Positions 12,232 to 24,485 of a stretch of DNA of 64,000 bases are shown here, piece after piece (the stretch's first letter is position 1; each line of letters begins with the position of its first letter). The notes under the pieces were generated by a model. It ran no database searches. It saw nothing but the letters and a program-made list of their open reading frames with translations, and was not told the origin of the DNA. Source of the stretch: Rapana venosa (lineage: Eukaryota > Mollusca > Gastropoda > Neogastropoda > Muricidae). Location of the stretch: positions 24,569,017 through 24,633,016 of the forward strand of contig CM054165.1 in NCBI GenBank assembly GCA_028751875.1. Direction: 5' to 3'. The position numbers were made by a program, and so were the translations under genes.

Positions 12232-12280
12232 ACTACACCACACACACCACACACCACACACAATGTATTCAGGACACACC
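12030..12280. repeat. CA-rich low-complexity tract
   Basis: Irregular CA/CACG sequence with a pure (CA)n run near 12193-12222. Apparent open frames on both strands are compositional. Confidence 0.85.
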
Positions 12281-12311
12281 AAGCAAAACCCACATACGTT
12301 AGGTTGCATAC

Positions 12312-12715
12312 GACCTTACGCCTTCAGCGCTGGGCTTTGATCACCAGTTCTTGATTAACACCATTGACGCTGGGGGCATCGCAAAGTGAGAGGCTGTATG
12401 ACCAGTGGCTTCCCACTCATGGAATTCCACTTTACAGCTAGTCTTTAGTGAATCGACCCCTATGACTCTCTGGAATAGGAGGCTTGGACTCGCACAAGTC
12501 TTATGTGCTGGAGCCCTGGGGGCTGTTGGGCTTAGGAGAACATCTCCAACGCTGACTGTCCTTATGCCCACTTGGGCCGACGATGCGTGGGGATGTACTG
12601 TGGGCAAGGCATCTCCACTATAATCAAATTTCTGCCCAGTTTCCAAAACAGCAGCTGCCTCCTCTACTGTTTTGGAGGTCATTGTCGGACACGACGGACA
12701 AACATATATACATAC
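12312..12715 (-). mobile_element. Dispersed repeat R, minus-strand copy
   Basis: About 400 bp that is the reverse-complement relative of 14094-14475. Both share a start (TGTTTGTCCGTCGTGTCCGA), a middle (GGAATTCCATGAGTGGGAA) and an end (AAAGCCCAG followed by a TGAxGGC-like sequence). A 153-residue open frame crosses it on the minus strand, but the other copy has stops in the matching frame, so I do not call a gene. Its nature (SINE or fragment of a larger transposon) is unknown. Confidence 0.8.
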
Positions 12716-12957
12716 ATATGGTTGCACCAAAAAGCCTTCCTTTCTGGTGTGGGGTGTCGTGGCTACCATTAGCCTGTGTAACTGCATTGGCTTCCAACAC
12801 ACGTTTGGCTTGTTCCCGTTGCATGAAGTACAACTAGCATGACATGAAGTCTATTTGAAACTGTCTTACTGGGAATCTGAGCCTCTGCTGCTGACAAGAT
12901 GGGCGGGTTTCGTTGCAGGCAGGTGGCGGCTGGCCTTACTGTTTCTTGTAGGCCTTA
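12716..12957. other. No recognisable feature
   Basis: Unique sequence between repeat R and the CATC array. I see no gene or repeat relationship. Confidence 0.5.
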
Positions 12958-13072
12958 TTCATCCATCCATCCATCCATCCATCCAATCATCCATCATCAT
13001 CCATCCATCCATCCGTTCATTCATCCATCATCCATCATCCATCCATCATCCATCGATTCATCCATCATTCTG
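12958..13072. repeat. (CATC)n microsatellite
   Basis: CATC repeats with occasional deletions. Translations read as His/Pro/Ser/Ile runs and are not coding. Confidence 0.95.
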
Positions 13073-13348
13073 ACGTTCATACTGCCATTGCACTGCTAGC
13101 TACCTCTGCTTCTGCTTGGTGTTCAGTTTCAAAGAACCCCTTTCAGCCTGGATGTGGTGTGATCAAAGGCTAACTGACACACACCAACCACATCTTTCTT
13201 CGCTGTGATATTTCATGTGAAGGAAGTTCCTTCCATTTCTCCATGCTCGTTAAAAGCAGGTTCACATGCAAAACTTCTTTAGCCAAGGCGAAACAAAGTC
13301 TTCTGGGGGTAGTGTTCTAGTTACAACCACAACAGCTTTCCTTTCATG

Positions 13349-13373
13349 CTCTCTCTCTCTCTCTTCTCTCTCT

Positions 13374-13411
<38 letters not shown>

Positions 13412-13433
13412 CTCCTCTCTCACACAACTCACA

Positions 13434-13477
<44 letters not shown>

Positions 13478-13540
13478 TTATGCACACGCACAAATAACGC
13501 ACGCACGCGCACACACACAGACACACACACACACACTTCC
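13349..13540. repeat. (CT)n-(CA)n compound microsatellite
   Basis: About 75 bases of CT repeats followed by about 110 bases of CA repeats with a short interruption. It borders the left end of the 41-bp satellite. Confidence 0.95.
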
Positions 13541-13557
13541 TGTCAGTCGTTTCCTGA

Positions 13558-14093
13558 AATAGCTAATATAAGCTATGTATCTATGACAATGAAGTATATG
13601 TAGTTAATACAAGCTATTTATCTATGACAATGAGATATGTGTAGTTAATACAAGTTATGTGTCTATGTCAATGAAGTATATGTAGTTAATACAAGCTATG
13701 TATCTATGACAATGAAGTATGTGTAGATAATACAAGCTATGTGGCTCCGACAATTAAGTATATGTAGTTAATACAAGTTATGTATCATCACAATGAAGTA
13801 TATGTAGTTAACGCAAGTTATGTATCATCACAATGAAGTTTGTGTAGTTAATACAAGTTATGTATCATCACAATGAAGTATATGTAGTTAATACAAGTTA
13901 TGTATCATCACAATGAAGTATATGTAGTTAATACAAGTTATGTATCATCACAATGAAGTATATGTAGTTAACGCAAGTTATGTATCATCACAATGAAGTT
14001 TGTGTAGTTAATACAAGTTATGTGTCTATGACAATGAAGTATATGTAGTTAATACAAGCTATGTATCTATGACAATGAAGTATGTGTAGTTAA
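13558..14093. repeat. 41-bp satellite, left block (TTAATACAAG type)
   Basis: Monomers of about 40-41 bp with TATATGTAGTTAATACAAG, TTATGTATC and CACAATGAAG. Two monomer types (ATCATCACAA and CTATGACAA) alternate irregularly. The block ends at the insertion of repeat R. Confidence 0.95.
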
Positions 14094-14475
14094 TGTATGT
14101 TTGTCCGTCGTGTCCGACGATGATCTCTAAACAGCTGAGGATGGGCATCAGCCTGTTTCGGAAACTGGGCAGGATTGGATTTATAGAGGAGATGCATTTC
14201 CCACTAGTATATCACCACTTATTTGGCCATTTGGCATAAGGTCAGTCGCGTTTGGAGATGTTCTCAAGTCCATCTTCCCAAGGGGCTGAAGCACATAAGG
14301 ACTGTACAAGTCAAGCCTCCTAGTCAGAGAGTCATAGTCGATCACTAAAGACTAAGCTGTAAAGTGGAATTCCATGAGTGGGAAAGCCACTGATCACACA
14401 GCCTCTCACTTTGCTGTTGCCCCCAGCGTCAATGGTTTAATCAAGAACTGTGATAAAGCCCAGGCCCTGACGGCA
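14094..14475 (+). mobile_element. Dispersed repeat R inserted in the satellite, with 13-bp duplication
   Basis: 382 bp of non-satellite sequence homologous to 12312-12715 in opposite orientation. The flanks 14081-14093 and 14476-14488 are both TATGTGTAGTTAA. The satellite phase resumes with exactly this 13-base overlap, as expected for a target-site duplication and not for a simple monomer boundary. That size fits target-primed (LINE/SINE-type) insertion. Confidence 0.8.
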
Positions 14476-17400
14476 TATGTGTAGTTAATACAAGCTATGT
14501 ACCATCACAATAAAGTATGTGTAGTTAATACAAGATATGTATCTATGACAATGAAGTATGTGTAGTTAATACAAGTTATGTACCATCACAATAAAGTATG
14601 TGTAGTTAATACAGGATATGTATCTATGACAATGAAGTATGTGTAGTTAATACAAGCTATGTTGACAATAAAGTGTATGTGGTTAATACAAGTTATGTAT
14701 CATCACAAGAAAGTATATGTAGTTAATACAAGTTATATGTCTATGACAATAAAGCGTATGTAGTTAATACAAATTATGTATCATCACAAGGAAGTATGTG
14801 TAGTTAATACAAGATATGTGTCTATAACAATGAAGTATGTGTAGTTAATACAAGTTATGTATCATCACAATAAAGTATGTATGTGTTAATACAAGTTATG
14901 TACTTTCATCTCAAAGGAAGTATAATGTAGTTCAATAAAGTTATGTGTCTATAACAATAAAGTGTATGTAGTTAATACAAGTTATGTATCATCACAAGGA
15001 AGTATGTGTAGTTAATACACGATATGTATCTATGACAATGAAGTATGTGTAGTTAATAAAAGCTATGTTGACAATAAAGTGTATGTAGTTAATACAAGTT
15101 ATGTATTCATCACAAGGAAGTATGTGTAGTTAATACAAGATATGTATCTATGACAATGAAGTATGTGTAGTTAATACAAGCTATGTTGACAATAAAGTGT
15201 ATGTAGTTAATATAAGTTATGTATTCATCATAAGGAAGTATATGTAGTTAATACAAGTTATGTGTCTATGACAATGAAGTATGTGTAGTTATTACAAGTT
15301 ATGTATCATCACAAGGAAGTATGTGTGCTAATCAAGATATGTATCTTAGCATGAATATGTGTAGTTAATACAAGCTATGTTGACAATAAAGTGTATGTAG
15401 TTAATACAAGTTATGTATTCATCACAAGGAAGTATATGTAGTTAATACAAGCTATGTGTCTATGACAATGAAGTATGTGTAGCTAATAGAAGTCATGAAT
15501 CAATGACAATGTAGTATATGTAGTTAATACAAACTATGTTTCATCACAATGAAGTATATGTAGTAAATACAAGTCATGTATCTATGACAATGAAGTATAT
15601 GTAGTTAATACAAGGTATGTATCTATCACAATAAAGTATATGTAGTTGATGCAAGTTATGCACCCATAATAATGAAGTGTGTACAAATTGTTAGTTATAA
15701 AGTCAGTATCTATGACAAGAAGTGTTGTAATTAACACAAGCTAGTATCCATTACAATGAAGTGTCGGTAGTTGACACAAACATGTATCTATGAAAATAAG
15801 TGTCTGTAGTTAACACAAACCAACGTATCTTATGACAATCAGTGTCTGTAGTTAAACACAAACCAGTCTCTATGCAATGAATTGGTGTAGTTAACGGAAG
15901 CTATGTATCATGCAATGAAAGGGGTTTTGCCCTTTTTTAGTTAACACCAACCATGTATCTATGACAACGAAGTGTCTGTAGTTAACACCAGCTATGTATC
16001 CATGACAATGAAGTGTCTGTAGTTAACACAAGCCATGTAACTATGACAATGAAGTGTCTGTAGTTGACACCAGCTATGTATCTATGACAATGAAGTGTCT
16101 GTAGTTAACACAAACCATGTATCTATGAAAATAAAGTGACTGTAGTTAACACAAACCACGATATCTATTGACAATAAAGTGTCTGTAGTTAACACAAACC
16201 AGTATTCTGAGGACAATGAAGTGTCTGTAGTTAAACGGGAATAGTATGTATCCATGACAATGAAGTGTCTGTAGTTAACACAAACCATGTATCTATGACG
16301 ATGAAGTGTCTGTAGTTAACACAAGCTATGTATCTATGACAATAAAGTGTCTGTAGTTAACACAAGCTATGTATCTATGACCATGTGTCTATGACAATAA
16401 AGTGTCTATATAACACAAGCCATGTATCCATGACAATGAAGTGTCTGTAGTTAACACAAACTATGTATCCATGACAATGAAATGTCTCTAGTTAACACAA
16501 GCTATGTATCTATGACAATGAAGTGTCTGTAGTTAACACAAACTATGTATCTATGACAAAGTGTCTGTAGTTAACGGAAGCTATGAATCCATGACAATGA
16601 AGCGTCTGTAGTTAACACAAACCATGTATGCATCACAATGAAGTGTCTGTAGTTAACACAAACCATGTATCTATGACAATGAAGTGTCTGTAGTTAATAC
16701 AAACCATGTATCTATGACAATGAAGTGTATGTAGTTAACACAAGCTATGTATCTATGACAACGAAGTGTCTGTAGTTAACACAAACCATGTATCCATGAC
16801 AATGAAGTGTCTGTAGTTAACACAAGCTATGTATCTATGACAATGAAGTGTCTGTAGTTAACACAAACCATGTAGCTATAACAATGAAGTGTCTGTAGTT
16901 AACACAAACCATGTATCCATGACAATGAAGTGTCTGTAGTTAACACAAGCTATGTATCTATGGCAATGAAGTGTCTGTAGTTAACACCAGCTATGTATCT
17001 ATGACAATGAAGTGTCTGTAGTTAACACAAGCTTTGTATCCATGACAATGAAGTGTCTGTAGTTAACACCAGCTATGTATCTATGACAGTGAAGTGGGTC
17101 TGGTAGTTAACACAAGCTATGTATCTATGACATTGACGTGTCTGTAGTTAACACAAACCATGTATCTATGACAATGAAGTGTCTGTAGTTAACACAAACC
17201 ATGTATCTATGACAATTAAGTGTCTGTAGTTAACACAAATCATGTATCTATGACACATAAGTGTCTGTAGTTAACAAAATTCATGTATCTATGACAATGA
17301 AGTGTCTGTAGTTAACAGAAACCATGTGTCTATGACAATGAAGTGTCTGTAGATAACACAAGCCATATATCTATGACAATGAAGTGTCTGTAGTTAACAC

Positions 17401-18473
17401 AAGCTATGTATCCATCACAATGAAATGTCTGTAGTTAACACCAGCTATGTATCTATGACAATGAAGTGTCTGTAGTTAACACCAGCTATGTATCTATGAC
17501 ATTGAAGTGTCTGTAGTTAACACAAACCATGTATCTATGACAATGAAGTGTCTGTAGTTAACACAAGCTATGTATCTATGACAATGAAATGTCTGTAATT
17601 AACACAAGCTATGTATCTATGACAATGAAGTGTCTGTAGTTAACACCAGCTATGTATCTAGCACAATGAAGTGTCTGTAGTTAAAACAAGCTTCTATATC
17701 TATGACAATGAAGTGTCTGTAGTTAACACAAACCATGTATCTATGACAATGAAGTGTCTGTAGTTAACAGAAACCTTGTATCGATGACAATGAAGTGACT
17801 GTAGTTAATACAAACCATGTATCTATGACAATGAATTGTCTGTAGTTAACACCAGCTATGTATCTATGACAATGAAGTGTCTGTAGTTAACACCAGCTAT
17901 GTATCCATGACAATGAAGTGTCTGTAGTTAACACAAGCTATGTATCTATGACAATGAAGTGTCTGTAGTTAACACCAGCTATGTATCCATGACAATGAAG
18001 TGTCTGTAGATAAAAACAAGCTATGTTTATGACAATTGAAGTGTCTGTAGTTAACACAAACCATGTATCTATGACAATGAAGTGTCTGTAGTTAACACAA
18101 ACCATGTATCTATGACAATGAAGTGTCTGTAGTTAACACAAACCATGTATCTATGACAATGAAGTGTCTGTAGTTAACACAAGCTATGTATCTATGGCAA
18201 TGAAGTGTCTGTAGTTAACACAAGCCATGTATCTATGACAATGAAGTGTCTGTATTTGACACTAGCTATGTATCTATGACAATGAAGTGTCTGTAGTTAA
18301 CACAAGCTATGTATCTATGACAATGAAGTGTCTGTAGTTAACACAAACCATGTATCTATGACAATGAAATGTCTGTAGTTAACACAAACCATGTATCTTT
18401 GACAATGAATTATCTGTAGTTAACACAAACCATGTATCTATGACAATGAAATGTCTGTAGTTGACACAAGCTA
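14476..18473. repeat. 41-bp satellite, main block
   Basis: About 95 monomers. Up to about 15.65 kb they carry GTAGTTAATACAAG. After an irregular stretch at about 15.65-15.96 kb they switch to GTGTCTGTAGTTAACACAA with AACCATGTATCTATGACAAT or GCTATGTATCTATGACAAT. The GTTAAC palindrome is conserved in almost all monomers of the second type. No coding. Confidence 0.95.
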
Positions 18474-19186
18474 GACGTGTTGGCCTCAGGATCAGTCAAA
18501 AGAGACCAAGCTATGCGTACCAACAAACCAGCAAGATGGTCTGTCTCATCTCTGGGAAGAGCAATAGAGGATGTCAGTGATTTGTGTACTGGGCAGTAAG
18601 ATCAGCCAGACAGGACGGCACAGACGAATAAAGACATCAAGGCAAGATAAGAGGACGCAAGCATTAGCCATCTTGAAACCCATATGGAGACCAAATGCCG
18701 ATCTCCACAACCATACAGATCAGGATCTTCAAACTCCAACGTGAAGTTCTGTGCTTTACTCTAGGGTCAGAAACTTGGCGGGTTATCAACACAGCTCTCC
18801 AAGATCCAGGACCTCATTAACGGATGTCTCGTCAGATCCTTCATCTCAGATGGTTCGACAGAGTGCCAAGTATGACCTGTGGATGAGGACGAAACCAACA
18901 GCTATGGATGTCCAAGTTTGGCGGCGAAAGTGGCGTTGGTCGGCCACCCCTACGGAAGGAGCTTGCAAATCACCAGACAAGCGCTCGTGTGGAACCCGCA
19001 GGGGAAAAAGGAAGGAGGGGCGCCCCAAAACGACCTGGAGGAGAAGAAGCCTTCGCATAGGTGAGCTGGAGACTCCAGCCTGACATGGAGGACCAAGCCC
19101 TTGCAGAGAGGGGACAGGAGAAGGTGGAGGGACGCTGTTGAGGCCCTATGCTTCGCTAGGAGCTATAAGGATTAAGAAGATACATT
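18474..19186 (+). mobile_element. LINE 3' end inserted in the satellite
   Basis: About 710 bp of non-satellite sequence. In shifting plus-strand frames it reads as the C-terminal end of a LINE ORF2: a GSETWRVINTALQ-like segment near 18768, a W-F-D-R-V segment near 18850, then VWRRKWRW (near 18920), QALVWNPQGK (about 18982) and KEGRPKTTWRR (about 19010), ending in a short KD-stop-like tail. The Arg/Lys-rich GRPK-TW-RR motif is typical of this region in many invertebrate LINEs. Frames are broken and the 5' part is absent (5' truncation). No clear target-site duplication is visible because the monomer phase nearly continues across it. Confidence 0.75.
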
Positions 19187-20475
19187 CATCACAATGAAGT
19201 GTCTGTAGTTAACACAAGCCATGTATCTATGACAATGAAGTGTCTGTAGTTAACACAGCTATGTATCCATGACAATGAAATGTCTGTAGTTAACACAAAC
19301 CATGTATCTATGACAATGAAGTGTCTGTAGTTAACACAAGCTATGTATCTATGACAATTAAGTGTCTGTAGTTAACACAAGCTATGTATCTATGACAATG
19401 AAGTGTCTGTAGTTAACACAAGCTATGTATTCATGACAATGAAATGTCTGTAGTTAACACAAACCATGTATCTATGACAATGAAGTGTCTGTAGTTAACA
19501 CAAGCTATGTATCCATGACAATGAAGTGTGTGTAGTTAACACAGCTATGTATCCATGACAATGTAGTGTGTGTAGTTAACGGAAGCTATGTATCCATGAC
19601 AATGAAGTGTCTGTAGTTAACACAGCTATGTATCCATGACAATGAAGTATCTGTAGTTAACAAAGCTATGTATCCATGACAATGAAGTTTCTGTAGTTAA
19701 CACCAGTATGTACCATGATCAATGAAGAGGTATGTAGATAAGACACAAGGTATTTATCCAGGACAATGAAGTTGTCTTGTAGTTAACACAAGCTATGTTT
19801 CCTGACAATGAAGGTATTAGTTAACACTCGCTATGTATCCTATGACAATGAAGTGTCTGTAGTTAACACACGCTATGTATCCATGACAATGAAGTGTCTG
19901 TAGTTAACACCAGCTATGTATCCATGACAATGAAGTGTCTGTAGTTAATACAAGCTATGTATCTATGACAATGAAGTGTCTGTAGTTGACACCAGCTATG
20001 TATCTATGACAATGAAGTGTCTGTAGTTAACACAAACCATGTATCTATGAAAATAAAGTGTCTGTAGTTAACACAAACCACGTATCTATGAAAATAAAGT
20101 GTCTGTAGTTAACACAAACCACGTATCTATGACAATGAAGTGTGTGTAGTTAACGGAAGCTATGTATCCATGACAATGAAGTGTCTGTAGTTAACACAAA
20201 CCATGTATATATGACAATGAAGTGTCTGTAGTTAACACAAACCATGTATCTTTGACAATGAAGTGTCTGTAGTTAACACCATCCATGTATCTATGACAAT
20301 GAAGTGTCTGTAGTTAACACAAGCTATGTATCCATCACAATGAAGTGACTGTAGTTAACACCAGCTATGTATTCCATCACAAATGAAGTGACTGTATTAA
20401 CACTGTATGTATCATCCACAATGATGTGTATGTAGTTTAAACCACAAGTAGTTATCCATCACAATGAAGTGTCTG
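19187..20475. repeat. 41-bp satellite, right block
   Basis: Continuation of the GTGTCTGTAGTTAACACAA-type monomers. Irregular, indel-rich monomers occur at 19690-19830 and at the right edge (20360-20475), where the array decays into unique sequence. Confidence 0.95.
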
Positions 20476-20684
20476 CCTCCATGAGACGTCCAGAAACTGC
20501 ATCTAAAAGTGAGAGGAACCTGAAAATGAAGTGCTCTTCTCAGGACAATGGAAAAGAGAGCAAAGGCCAGTTGTACATATAACATTAATGTAAATACGCG
20601 TGTTGACGACTTTTCTGCTGTTAGCGTCATTACTCTTACAATGAAGTTAGGAGCATGTGAAGGCATGAGGAAACCTTTGGGATG
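20476..20684. other. No recognisable feature
   Basis: Unique sequence between two tandem arrays. Nothing coding is seen. Confidence 0.5.
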
Positions 20685-20922
20685 ACTTTCAGTACCTAAT
20701 GAAACGGCTAAACCTGTCACAAACTAGCGATGACCTTCATCACCTAATGAACGGCTTTACACCTGTCACAAATAGCGATGGACTCAGGTCACCTAATGAA
20801 CGGCTTAAACCTGTCACAAACTAGCGATGACTTCAGTCACCTAATGAACGGCTTACACCTGTCACAAACTAGCGATGACTTCAGTCACTTAATGAACGGC
20901 TTACACCTGTCACAAACTAACA
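20685..20922. repeat. 48-bp tandem repeat, about five copies
   Basis: Units contain CACCTAATGAACGGCTTA and CACCTGTCACAAACTAGCGA. The first units have small indels and the last ones are clean. The open frame at 20778-20969 is a repeat translation. Confidence 0.93.
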
Positions 20923-20924
20923 AT

Positions 20925-21195
20925 AAATTCCGTTTTGCCTTGACTCAAGGGAAGCATTACTGGCACTGAAGACATGGCAAGGGAAAATAAGGAATGATAT
21001 TGTATTTGAAATTAAATTCCCGCTACATTGTATCGCAAGCAAAGGCATCGTAATAGCTTTTTGCTGGATCCCTTCTCATTGTGGAATTTATTGGAATGAG
21101 CTGGTCGATTCTTTGGCAAAGCAAGATGTCTTTGAATGCAGTACTGAAGCATTTGATTCCAATCTTACAATGTCATTGTATGTGAAATAAATTCT
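20925..21195 (+). pseudogene. LINE RNase H domain fragment
   Basis: One plus-strand frame, open from about 20937 to the stop at about 21190, reads as the C-terminal half of an RNase HI domain. It begins CLDSREALLALKTWQ, where the Asp in the DS-x-x-AL motif is a catalytic position in the family. It continues through FCWIPSHCGIYWNELVDSLA near 21057-21116, the conserved P-S-H-x-G-I and V-D-x-L-A-K block with the last catalytic Asp. The first half of the domain (with D and E) is missing because the frame runs into the 48-bp array. RNase H of this type follows the RT in LINEs of the I group. It is a remnant with no neighbouring RT in the same orientation. Confidence 0.8.
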
Positions 21196-22612
21196 AAAAT
21201 GATGAACCGTATGCATTCTAAAATGACAAAAAAAACCCACTGAAAATATTTCTTGCTCAAGAAAATAGATATTTTAATACATAAAATGAGACTTCATGCC
21301 TGCGATACTAAATATTGTAATAATATAACATGCTGTTGGTCTAGACCCTTTTAATCCACCATTTATGTTTGATTGCCAATTCTTCTTGACAAGTATATTA
21401 AGGCGAGATTAGATATTCATAAAAATTATTCAAATGTTCATGCAGTTTTATATGACTCCCAACAGTTCATAATATTAGTTGCTGAAGTTATATATTCGTC
21501 TTCCATAAGACATTTACTGTAATTAATTGTGAGATATATGTCTGTATGTTTGTATGCATGTATGTATTCAGTGTGCATTCATGTATATATGGTTTAAACA
21601 AAATTTATTAGTTCAGAAACAACATAATGCTAATACATAAAATGAGTACAACAAGCAATGCTTATTTGAGTACTCTAACATCGTTACATGTGCAAGAATG
21701 AGCTGCAGCTGAACAAATTTGCATCAAATAGATGGACAACAAGAAAAGATTACTTTAATAATTTAAAGATTGTGAAAATATCAGAAAAATTAACAGATAA
21801 ACAACGATAACAAAGGGCTAGATGTATCATCACGGCAATGCTTACACCAGAGAACAATGGTACTATACACAATTATGACATTCAACACATGAGCGGCAAG
21901 CTCTCTCTGTCATTCCTTCTGCATGGATATTCAGTTTGTATGTGTGGCACTTTATGATATACCATGTTGTGCGTGTGTGACAGGGAACACGTGCATGTGA
22001 GTCTGTGTGGTAGTGTGTGTGTTTGTAGTGTGGTGTGTCGTGCTCGGCGCGCCCCCCGGGGCGGCTTAGTTCTGTGTCTTGTTTGTGTGTGCGAGTTTTC
22101 TTATTTTTCTTATGATTGATGTGTGTGCATGCGTGCGTGTATGCGTGCAAGTGGGCATGTATGTGTACGTGAGCTATGAATGAACATGTTTAACTCACAG
22201 CATCAGTCAAAGTTATAAGCAACAGAATGGGTCAATGTAGAATAAACCTTTCAGACAGCAAGATAAATTGCCCTACAGTTGCACGTATTGTATAATTATC
22301 TTGTATACTTCTATCACTTTTACCGTACAATACAGCTGACAAGTTAGGATTTATATCACTGGGGCAAGACATTTTATAGTGGCCCCCACGGCGCTGCCTT
22401 GTGGAAAGGAGGGCAGTTTATTAAATTAGTGGGCAGTATCCTCAAACAGCAGCCGGCATTCAACATGAAGAACTGTTAGTTAGGTGCCGTGAGGAATAAT
22501 CATTCTTTAAATCACTCATTTATAACCTATGTTTACAAAGTATCATTTTCGTTTTCCTATTGGTTAAGTACAAATGCTTAGGGCCACTTACTGTCTGCTC
22601 TATATGGTAGTG
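21196..22612. other. No recognisable gene; AT-rich and GT-rich sequence
   Basis: AT-rich sequence with short GT/GTGC runs near 22000-22150. The minus-strand open frame over 21863-22150 is compositional (His/Thr-rich). No tRNA-like or LINE motif was found. Confidence 0.6.
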
Positions 22613-22613
22613 C

Positions 22614-22910
22614 TTGAGAAGGCTTAAGGAATTCTACTGCCTTAATTTCTTCTGGCAAATCATTCCAATGGACTTGTCGCAGAAGGTGCAAAAAGAAGAT
22701 GTATTCACTTCCGGTCTACAACGTGAGTCTGCCTTTCTAGAGGATTACCACGATGATAAAGGATTGACTGAAGAAACAGATGTGGAAGACGTCTATAGTA
22801 CAAAGGAACAAGTCGAGTACAAGGTTATAAGTTACAAAAAATTATCTTATATGACGACTTCGTCTTTCTTTCAAAGATGTAAAACCAGAGCTCAGTGTAA
22901 GTTTCCTTGA
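22614..22910 (+). other. Unrecognised open frame, doubtful
   Basis: A 98-residue open frame, acidic in the middle (EETDVEDVYSTKEQVEYK), with no recognised domain. The sequence contains a candidate splice acceptor (TTGTCGCAG at about 22682) and a strong donor-like GTGAGT at 22723. They would bound a 40-base internal exon, but that may be chance. No supporting neighbours. Confidence 0.15.
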
Positions 22911-23204
22911 CTGTTACTCTCACAGTGCAACAATAGTTCTGGAGCATCCATATGTAGAATTTTCTAAGTTCATCAGCTAGTGTTGACTCAGCTGTCCCAA
23001 ACAACATCAGAAAAATCCAAAATGAGGCATAATAAATTGTTTTTTCTTATACATAATGTCTCATGATGTACGACTAAGCTGAGTATTTATAAGGATCGAA
23101 GACAAGCGATAAGAATATGACATTTCGAACATAACCGATTGATATGTGTAAGTCCCCATTTACATTTGTTTTGAATAATAAACTCCTTGGTGTTTATGAT
23201 AATC

Positions 23205-24275
23205 TGTTTATTGTAACGTTACATCACCAAACTTCAGCGGGGAAGGTCTGTCACCTACTTTGGGTAGAAAAAGTAGAAGAAAGCTCGGGTTTTTTTTAGT
23301 AGGGTTTGAATGTAGTTTTTCCTCTAGAAGCCACTCAGTAATTTTTTGAGATTCAGAATTTATACTTCTGTCCTGATGTGATTGTTTTCTTAGCCCAAAA
23401 TACAAGTCGTGTCTTCAGCAATATAAATTTTTACCTCTTGCCTCAATTACTATCAAACAATTTCATTTGATATAACTCACAATTAACAGAGACCTAAAAG
23501 CACAGAGCCCTGTGGAACACCAGCTGAAAGAGGGAAATAAGGTGACTTACTTTCCTTCAAAACAACTGCTTGGGTACTGTCTTTCAAATAGTCAGTAAGC
23601 CAAGCAGGCAGCTGACCTCTAATACCCAGAGCAGACAGCTTATAGAATAGTGCATGGTGCCAGACTTTATCGAAACATCACAGAAAATCGCTTGTACTGT
23701 TGTTTTAGAATCAATAAATTTACAAAACTCATCATAAATACACAAAAACTGATAGGTAGTTGAGTCAGCGGGGATAAAGCCAGACTGGGCAGGTGTTAAC
23801 AAGTTGTGTGTCATTAAGTAAGTAAATATATGTTTCTGCACAACATTTTTCCGACCACCCTTGCCAATGCAGCTCAGGGAAACAGAATGATAATTTTTCA
23901 CATGTTGTCTGTCCCTTTCATAAACTGGCATTACATGAGCAGCTTCCAGATAAAGGGGCATTTTCCTTCTACTAGTGAGCGATTGAAGAGACAGCACAGA
24001 GGTCCAGAAAGAACATTTGCTTCAGCTTTTAATATCTTATTATGGACTAAATCAGGGCCGACAGCTTTTTTAACATCTAGATCTTTTAAAGTGGTCATCT
24101 CTGTTATAGTGAGTGGGTTAGCTAATCCATTAAATTCATTTATAGTAGGAACACTGTCGGTATCATTTTTAACTGTACATTGATTGGCAAAATATTGATT
24201 AAAAGCAAAGGCTTTATCTAAAGAACTATAATGAACCTCACCTTTATCTTCAACATTTTTCTGTATGTATACAAT
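23205..24275 (-). pseudogene. LINE reverse-transcriptase remnant
   Basis: Minus-strand frames show a LINE RT from N- to C-terminal. First comes a linker and thumb-like start (ITEMTTLKDLDVKKAVGPD, about 24130-24060). Then come the finger motif NYHSVSLSCIGKGG (near 23880), LTPAQSGFIPADSTTYQ (near 23790), the palm start VQAIFCDVS (about 23690) and VPQGSVLL (about 23515). Last is a post-palm segment with INSESQKITEWL and LKFGDVTLQ (23350-23210). The catalytic YADD-equivalent near 23430 reads as A-E-D, and there are frameshifts, so the copy is dead. The PQGSVLGP-type motif points to the Jockey/CR1/L2 side of the LINE tree, not RTE. Both ends are truncated. Confidence 0.8.
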
Positions 24276-24287
24276 TAAACTTATATT

Positions 24288-24408
24288 CACACACACACAC
24301 ACAACACACACACAATCACACGCACACACACACTCACACACACCACAGAATGAGGCTGAGAGAAGAGAGAGGAGAGAGAGAGAGAGGATAGAGAGAGAGA
24401 GAGAGATG
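24288..24408. repeat. (CA)n and (GA)n microsatellites
   Basis: An interrupted CA run followed by GAGA runs, directly before the 29-bp satellite copy B. Confidence 0.9.
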
Positions 24409-24485
24409 AGTTGTTGTATAGGTGCTGTGGTGTGAGTGTGGGTGTGTCTAAATCACCAAGTAGTGAATAGAAATAAAACAAAACA

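Noticed and set aside
12341..12802. 153-codon open frame on the minus strand
   Set aside because: It lies in dispersed repeat R; the other copy (14094-14475) has stops and frameshifts in the corresponding reading.
18474..19186. Host gene inserted between satellite blocks
   Set aside because: The readable motifs (RRKWRW, WNPQGK, GRPKTTWRR) are those of a LINE ORF2 C-terminus.
13558..20475. CRISPR-like array
   Set aside because: The repeats are directly tandem with no unique spacers, in a eukaryotic context. The same applies to the 29-, 31-, 43- and 44-bp arrays.
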